Assembly (NCBI GenBank): GCA_900753165.1
Contig: CAADYC010000070.1
Span: 1-12,063 of the forward strand
Direction of reading: 5' to 3'
Length of the DNA: 12,063 bases
Source of the DNA: Clostridia bacterium
GTDB taxonomy: Bacteria > Bacillota > Clostridia > TANB77 > CAG-508
Below the pieces are notes generated by a model, which had not been told where the DNA came from, did not search any database, and saw only the letters and a program-made list of their open reading frames with translations. The translations under genes and the position numbers were made by a program. Within the stretch, counting starts at the first letter, position 1. Each line of letters opens with the position of its first letter. Below, one piece after another: positions 7,871 through 12,063 of this stretch.

Positions 7871-7877
7871 TAAAATA

Positions 7878-7922
7878 AAGGGCATGATTACAAGTTTAAT
7901 TTAAACAAGTTTACATGCCCTA
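7878..7922. terminator. Shared hairpin between convergent genes
   Basis: GGGCATG (7880-7886) pairs with CATGCCC (7914-7920), extended by A-T at the base. The 27-base interior holds a smaller palindrome, GTTTA (7894-7898) with TAAAC (7902-7906). On the minus strand the stem is followed by a T-rich tail (TTTATTTT), so it suits the carboxypeptidase gene best. On the plus strand the tail is weaker (TATTATAT) but it is the only candidate for ending the LCP gene. Confidence 0.8.
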
Positions 7923-7938
7923 TTATATACATATAATA

Positions 7939-9210
7939 TTAATATTTATATTTTTTTCTATTAAACTTTTTATTCGTATTATTTCCAAATAATAATTTAT
8001 ATAATAAAAATAAAATTATAATAATTAGAATAATTTGAATCACTAATTTAGATGAATTCGACATTTCTACACTATGTGAAGCAATTAAATCTGAAGAATA
8101 TTCAACTCCATCAATAGTATAAGTTATTTTTCCCATAACTTGGCCCTGAGCAATTGGAGCAAATAAGTTGTTTTTTAGTGTAATCTCAGGAGTAAATTCA
8201 GTATTAAAATCATTTTGAGAAACTACAGCACTTATATCATCAGAAAGTAGTAAGTCCAAATTAGAAGTTTCTTTTGTTCCATTACTAATATCTATTTGAG
8301 TTGCAATAGCATTTTTTTCTCTTAATTTACGAATTGCATAATTGTTATATCCATATTCAAATATAGCTTTTGTATCTATAAATTTAGCACTTAAATTATT
8401 AGGATATACACCAGCAGAAAGAACAACACATATCAATTCAAAACCATCTTTATTAGAAACAGAAACTAAACAATTCTTAGCTTCAGTTGTATAGCCAGTT
8501 TTTCCAGCTATAGCATATTTATAGTAATAATTACTTTGAACATCTCTGTTATCATAAAGAAGTAGCTCATTAGTAGTTTTAAAAATTCTTTCTTCATATT
8601 TATTAGTTGCAGGTATAGTACAAGATTTTAGACCAGCTAAAAGCCTAAAATTTGAATTTTTCATACAATATTTCATTATAATAGCTAAATCATGTGCTGT
8701 TGTATAGTGATTTTCATCATGCATTCCACTTGGATTTGTAAAGTGAGTATTTGTAAGACCTAAATCAGCAACTTTTTGATTCATTAAATTAACAAATCCA
8801 TCAATAGAACCTGAAACATGATAAGCAAGAGCATTAGCAGCATCATTAGCTGAATGAACCATCATTACTTGTAATAACTGACTTACAGTAATTTGTTCTC
8901 CAACTTGAAGTGGAGCAACTGAATAGCCAGATGGTATAGATGAAATTGCTTCATATGGTACTGTAACAAGATCATCTAATTTACAATTTTCTAGTGTTAA
9001 AATTGCCGTTAAAATTTTTGTAGTACTTGCTGGGTACATTTTTTCAGTTTCATTTTTTGAATATAAAATTTTTTCACTTGAACTATCTATCAAAATAGCA
9101 CTACCTGCTGAAATGTTAGGAACATCAGATGAACAGTAGCAGGTAGTTATATTAAAAATAAAAATTAACATAATTAATATTATTGTAAACAATTTTTTCT
9201 TTAATCTCAT
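7939..9210 (-). CDS. dacF: D-alanyl-D-alanine carboxypeptidase (DacF-type low-mass PBP)
   Basis: A 423-residue serine peptidase that removes the terminal D-alanine from peptidoglycan stem peptides outside the membrane. It opens with a signal peptide (about 1-26) ending in TTCYCSS. The three active-site motifs of penicillin-binding proteins are complete: SxxK as S62-T-T-K65, SxN as S120-A-N122 and KTG at 237-239. Residues about 280-370 form the beta-rich C-terminal domain of the PBP5 group. A true membrane helix (about 389-408) followed by a basic tail anchors the C-terminus. ATG is preceded by AGGAG at 9219-9223 on the minus strand, with a promoter further upstream. It converges on the LCP gene and diverges from comEA. 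Class A/DacF-type is certain from the motifs; the choice between dacF, dacA or dacB names rests on length and is less sure. Confidence 0.93.
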   Translation of the reverse strand: MRLKKKLFTIILIMLIFIFNITTCYCSSDVPNISAGSAILIDSSSEKILYSKNETEKMYPASTTKILTAILTLENCKLDDLVTVPYEAISSIPSGYSVAPLQVGEQITVSQLLQVMMVHSANDAANALAYHVSGSIDGFVNLMNQKVADLGLTNTHFTNPSGMHDENHYTTAHDLAIIMKYCMKNSNFRLLAGLKSCTIPATNKYEERIFKTTNELLLYDNRDVQSNYYYKYAIAGKTGYTTEAKNCLVSVSNKDGFELICVVLSAGVYPNNLSAKFIDTKAIFEYGYNNYAIRKLREKNAIATQIDISNGTKETSNLDLLLSDDISAVVSQNDFNTEFTPEITLKNNLFAPIAQGQVMGKITYTIDGVEYSSDLIASHSVEMSNSSKLVIQIILIIIILFLLYKLLFGNNTNKKFNRKKYKY

Positions 9211-9239
9211 TATAAACTCTCCTAAAAAATATATAGTCT

Positions 9240-9268
9240 AATATATAATAATTTTGAAAAAAATTCAA
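9240..9268 (-). promoter_or_regulatory. Promoter of the carboxypeptidase gene
   Basis: Read on the minus strand, TTGAAT (9268-9263) and TATATT (9245-9240) are 17 bases apart. Transcription would start near 9233, about 23 bases before the ATG. The surrounding DNA is very AT-rich, which lowers specificity. Confidence 0.55.
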
Positions 9269-9382
9269 TTAGTTATATAAAAATTTTTATAATTATAATA
9301 AAAAACAGTTACAGAAACGTTCGCTTGGTAGCTTATGAGATATTTTAAAATTCTATAAAATAGAAAAATAAAGGAGGTATAT

Positions 9383-10018
9383 ATGAAAAAAATAAATAAA
9401 AAAGTAATTATTGTTATTATAGCAGCAACAATAATACTCATATTAATACATGAAAAACTTATAAAAAACGAAGACTTTATAGAAACAAATATAGATTTAA
9501 ATATAATGCAAACAGAAGAAAATGTAATAGAAGATGAAAACAGTGGTAAAATAATTATTTATATAACTGGAGAAATACAAAAAGAGGGAGTATATGAATT
9601 AAAAGAAAATAGTAGAGTTTTAGATGCAATAGAGATTGCAGGAGGATTAAAAGAAAATGCAAATATTGAAGATATAAATTTAGCTCAGATTTTAGAAGAT
9701 GAAAGTAAAATTTATATACCAAATAAAAATGATGAAAATATAAAAAATGATAATCAAAATAATATTGATAATATAAGTAAAAATACTACGGAAACAATAA
9801 AAAAAGATGGAACAATCATAAAAAGTGAGAAAATTAATATTAATACTGCTAGTCAAACAGAGTTAGAAACTTTACCTGGAATAGGACCGTCGACAGCATT
9901 GAAAATAGTGAATTATAGAAAGGAAAAAGGGAAATTTAAAAATATTGAAGATATCAAAAATGTAAGTGGAATAGGAGAGAGTAAATTTAGCAAAATAAAA
10001 GATTTAATAAAAATATGA
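9383..10018 (+). CDS. comEA: ComEA-like DNA-binding protein (SLBB + helix-hairpin-helix)
   Basis: A 211-residue membrane-anchored protein. One helix (about 7-23) is followed by an acidic, asparagine-rich stretch, then a SLBB domain (about 55-115, GKIIIYITGEIQKEGVYEL onward) and an Asn/Lys/Asp-rich linker. A C-terminal double helix-hairpin-helix domain (151-211) has the two turns PGIG (165-168) and SGIG (195-198), opened by the classic ININTAS. In Bacillus subtilis ComEA binds double-stranded DNA at the cell surface and passes it to the ComEC channel for transformation. The start has AAAGGAGG 5 bases upstream. No comEC or comEB follows: the next gene is an unrelated repeat protein, so the partner must be elsewhere or missing. 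I found no convincing promoter in 9269-9382 and no terminator after the TGA. Confidence 0.92.
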   Translation: MKKINKKVIIVIIAATIILILIHEKLIKNEDFIETNIDLNIMQTEENVIEDENSGKIIIYITGEIQKEGVYELKENSRVLDAIEIAGGLKENANIEDINLAQILEDESKIYIPNKNDENIKNDNQNNIDNISKNTTETIKKDGTIIKSEKININTASQTELETLPGIGPSTALKIVNYRKEKGKFKNIEDIKNVSGIGESKFSKIKDLIKI

Positions 10019-10022
10019 CATA

Positions 10023-10051
10023 TTGTAACAAAATTGTAATGTAAATATAAT
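10023..10051 (+). promoter_or_regulatory. Upstream promoter of the repeat-protein gene
   Basis: TTGTAA (10023-10028) and TATAAT (10046-10051) are 17 bases apart, with a perfect -10. The implied transcript begins near 10058 and has a leader of about 130 bases, A-rich, with no obvious strong hairpin or recognisable riboswitch. Confidence 0.7.
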
Positions 10052-10127
10052 ATTTTAATAAAAAAGACCTAAGAACAGCATCCGTAAATGAAAAAAAAAG
10101 ATAGAAAATAATTTAAAAAAACAGCTA

Positions 10128-10156
10128 TTGAAATAAAGACAAAATAATATTAGAAT
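10128..10156 (+). promoter_or_regulatory. Downstream promoter of the repeat-protein gene
   Basis: TTGAAA (10128-10133) and TAGAAT (10151-10156) are 17 bases apart. Transcription would start near 10163, about 26 bases before the ATG and just ahead of the ribosome binding site GGGAGG (10177-10182). Confidence 0.6.
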
Positions 10157-10188
10157 TTAATATAGAAAATAACGCTGGGAGGTTTCTG

Positions 10189-12063
10189 ATGAACAGAAAA
10201 GTAGAAACAAAATATTTAAACAAAATATTAAGTGCAGTATTAATATTTTTAATAATATTAATGCAAACTATTGTATTTCCAATCCAATCAAAAGCAGAAG
10301 AAAGCTATACTGGGGTAACACTTACAATGGAACCAGTAACATCTCTTAATGCCGGAGATAAAGTAGTTGTTAAAATATCAACAACAGGACAAGAAATTGG
10401 ATCAATGGATTGTTATATTACATATGATATGAGTATTTTTGAAGAAGTAACAGAAGATAATGTAGAATGCTTGATAAAAAACTGGGGCGTAGATAGCTTG
10501 GACTATGACGAAGATTCATATGGGGCTAATACAGGATATTTGATAATATCTAATTCAAAAGGTAAAGTTTCAAAGGGAGATATAGCAACAATAACATTAA
10601 CTTTGAAAAAGAATGTAACAGAAGCATCATTTACTATGAAAGATATATATGTAACATTAGATAATAATGATAGTGCTCACCAACAAGGAGAATTAGAATG
10701 TAATGCTAAACTAGCTCGAAAATATACAATTACATATAATGCAAATACAACAGAGACTGTAACAGGAATGCCTTCAAATGGTGAAAAAAGTGATGGAACT
10801 GATTACACAATAGCAGGAGGACCAACAAGAGCAAATTACACATTTAAAGGATGGAATACAAATAGCAATGGAACAGGAACAGCTTATCCAGCAGGAAGTA
10901 CATATAATAAAAATGAAGATTTAACATTATATGCACAATGGGAGATAAATCAAGCAACTCTAACAGTAAATCCAAATGGAGGAACATGGAATGGAAGCTC
11001 TAGTAATCAAACATTTACGCAGGGATATGGAACAACAAAAACAATTCCTAATCCAACAAAATCACCAAATGGATATATAGTAAAATTTAATAGCAATGGA
11101 GGAACTACAGATACATTACAAACAACATCAACAAAATCATTTAAAAATTGGACATTAACTGGTGGAGGAAGACTATCAGGAACAACATATACATTTGCAG
11201 ACAAAACAGGAACATTAACAGCAAATTATACTGAAGATAGTATAACATTACCTTCAGCAACAAAAACAGGAGCAACATTTAAAGGATGGTATACAGCAAC
11301 TACTGGAGGAACAAGGGTTGGAGGTGCAGGTGACAATTATACACCTACATCTGCAATAACATTATCAGCACAATGGGAAGAAAATGAATACACATTAACA
11401 GTAAATCCAAATGGAGGAACATGGAATGGAAGTTCTAGTAATCAAACAGTAAAAGGAAAATATAATTCAACAACAGCAATAACAAATCCAACTGCACCAA
11501 ATGGATATATCGTGACATTAAATGATAATGGAGAAACAAGTCAAATACAACAAACAATGAATTTTGACTCTTGGGTAGCAACAGGAAGTGGAAGTATAAG
11601 TGGAATAGTATATACATTTGGATCAGGAGATGGACAATTAACTGCAACATATACATATAATAATGTAGAATTGCCGGTACCAACAAAAACAGGTTATACA
11701 TTTGATGGATGGCATACATTAAGTTCAGGAGGAACAAAAGTAAATACACCATATAAACCTACATCAAATGTTACATTATATGCACATTGGACAGCAAATG
11801 AATATACAATAACATTTAATCCAGGAGATAAAGGAACAGTTTCTCCAACATCAAAAAAAGTAACATATGACCAAAAATATGGTACATTACCAATACCAGT
11901 AAGAGAAGGTTATGTATTTGATGGATGGGAAGATGAAGCTGGAAATAAGGTAGATAGTAATCAAATTGTAAAAATAACAGAAAACACAACATTAACAGCA
12001 AAATGGCTTGGCGCTGAATATACTGTAACATTTAATCCAGACGGAGGAGAAGTTACACCAACA
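10189..12063 (+). CDS. Secreted cohesin-domain / InlB B-repeat protein (3' end missing)
   Basis: An open frame of 625 codons runs from ATG 10189 through the window's last base without a stop, so the protein is incomplete. GGGAGG lies 6 bases before the ATG. Residues 1-36 are a signal peptide (basic start, hydrophobic core, cut after QSKA). Residues about 41-176 resemble a cohesin domain: beta-strands, an early AGDKVVV strand and a late KGDIATITLTL strand. From 181 on come InlB B-type (Listeria-Bacteroides, Flg_new) repeats, each ending in a strand such as LTLYAQW, LSAQW, LYAHW or LTAKW and carrying a YTFxGW motif. Units begin near 181, 258, 403, 541 and about 613; two are long (145 and 138 residues), the others about 75. 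The likely role is a cell-surface or secreted adhesin or scaffold. No anchor motif is visible because the C-terminus lies outside the window. Confidence 0.9.
   Translation, partial: MNRKVETKYLNKILSAVLIFLIILMQTIVFPIQSKAEESYTGVTLTMEPVTSLNAGDKVVVKISTTGQEIGSMDCYITYDMSIFEEVTEDNVECLIKNWGVDSLDYDEDSYGANTGYLIISNSKGKVSKGDIATITLTLKKNVTEASFTMKDIYVTLDNNDSAHQQGELECNAKLARKYTITYNANTTETVTGMPSNGEKSDGTDYTIAGGPTRANYTFKGWNTNSNGTGTAYPAGSTYNKNEDLTLYAQWEINQATLTVNPNGGTWNGSSSNQTFTQGYGTTKTIPNPTKSPNGYIVKFNSNGGTTDTLQTTSTKSFKNWTLTGGGRLSGTTYTFADKTGTLTANYTEDSITLPSATKTGATFKGWYTATTGGTRVGGAGDNYTPTSAITLSAQWEENEYTLTVNPNGGTWNGSSSNQTVKGKYNSTTAITNPTAPNGYIVTLNDNGETSQIQQTMNFDSWVATGSGSISGIVYTFGSGDGQLTATYTYNNVELPVPTKTGYTFDGWHTLSSGGTKVNTPYKPTSNVTLYAHWTANEYTITFNPGDKGTVSPTSKKVTYDQKYGTLPIPVREGYVFDGWEDEAGNKVDSNQIVKITENTTLTAKWLGAEYTVTFNPDGGEVTPT
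10961..11013 (+). repeat. Internal direct repeat, copy 1
   Basis: A 53-base stretch encoding TVNPNGGTWNGSSSNQT within the first long repeat unit. It matches copy 2 (11396-11448) at 52 of 53 bases; the only change is AGC/AGT serine, which is silent. The offset is 435 bases. Confidence 0.95.
11396..11448 (+). repeat. Internal direct repeat, copy 2
   Basis: The second copy of the 53-base repeat, 435 bases (145 codons) downstream of the first and in the same frame. It opens the second long unit. Flanking parts of the two units are clearly more diverged. Confidence 0.95.

Noticed and set aside
9309..9328. SOS-type operator around AACGTTCG
   Set aside because: It lacks the required GAAC-N4-GTTC layout.
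9301..9382. Promoter for comEA
   Set aside because: Candidate boxes (for example TTGGTA at 9325 and TATAAA at 9354) have 23-base spacing; no pair is convincing.
10058..10188. Riboswitch (for example c-di-GMP) upstream of the surface protein
   Set aside because: I could not match the conserved core of any class and saw no strong paired structure.

Overview
The window is low-GC DNA (coding strands very rich in A, with ATA, ACA, AGA, GGA and TTA codons preferred) from a Gram-positive anaerobe of Clostridia type. The evidence is strong AGGAGG ribosome binding sites, sigma-A type promoters, U-tailed hairpin terminators, and families typical of Clostridia: a GldG-like ABC auxiliary protein, DUF5711, CvpA, an LCP wall enzyme, a DacF-type carboxypeptidase, ComEA and a secreted InlB-B-repeat protein. 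TGA is used as a stop, so the standard bacterial code applies. I cannot name the species.

Layout. Bases 1-300 are non-coding: a long near-perfect hairpin (5-77), a stretch I cannot explain (78-209) and a clear promoter (210-238). Bases 301-3524 are a tight three-gene operon for an ABC-2 exporter: ATPase, permease and a membrane-anchored GldG-like auxiliary protein, ended by a terminator at 3540-3572. Directly against that terminator's T-run lies a YkvI-family membrane protein gene (3573-4599), broken by a one-base frameshift near 4035. A promoter inside its tail (4586-4614) drives a DUF5711 protein and a CvpA-family protein (4643-6454), closed by a terminator at about 6459-6486. Its right arm also serves as the -35 of the next promoter. 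That promoter drives an LCP (LytR-CpsA-Psr) protein (6539-7870). It converges on a D-Ala-D-Ala carboxypeptidase gene on the minus strand (7939-9210), with a shared hairpin between them. Diverging from the carboxypeptidase is comEA (9383-10018). The last gene (10189 to the window end, incomplete) encodes a large secreted protein with a cohesin-like domain and tandem InlB B-type repeats. It is preceded by two well-formed promoters.

Together this is mainly an envelope neighbourhood: membrane transport, wall-polymer attachment (LCP), peptidoglycan trimming (DacF), DNA uptake (ComEA) and a surface or secreted repeat protein. Most of it is ordinary chromosome. I see no CRISPR array, phage, transposase, toxin-antitoxin or defence locus. 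The points most worth checking are the unexplained hairpin at 5-77, the frameshift and codon-usage switch in the ykvI-like gene, and the internally duplicated repeat protein that runs off the right edge.
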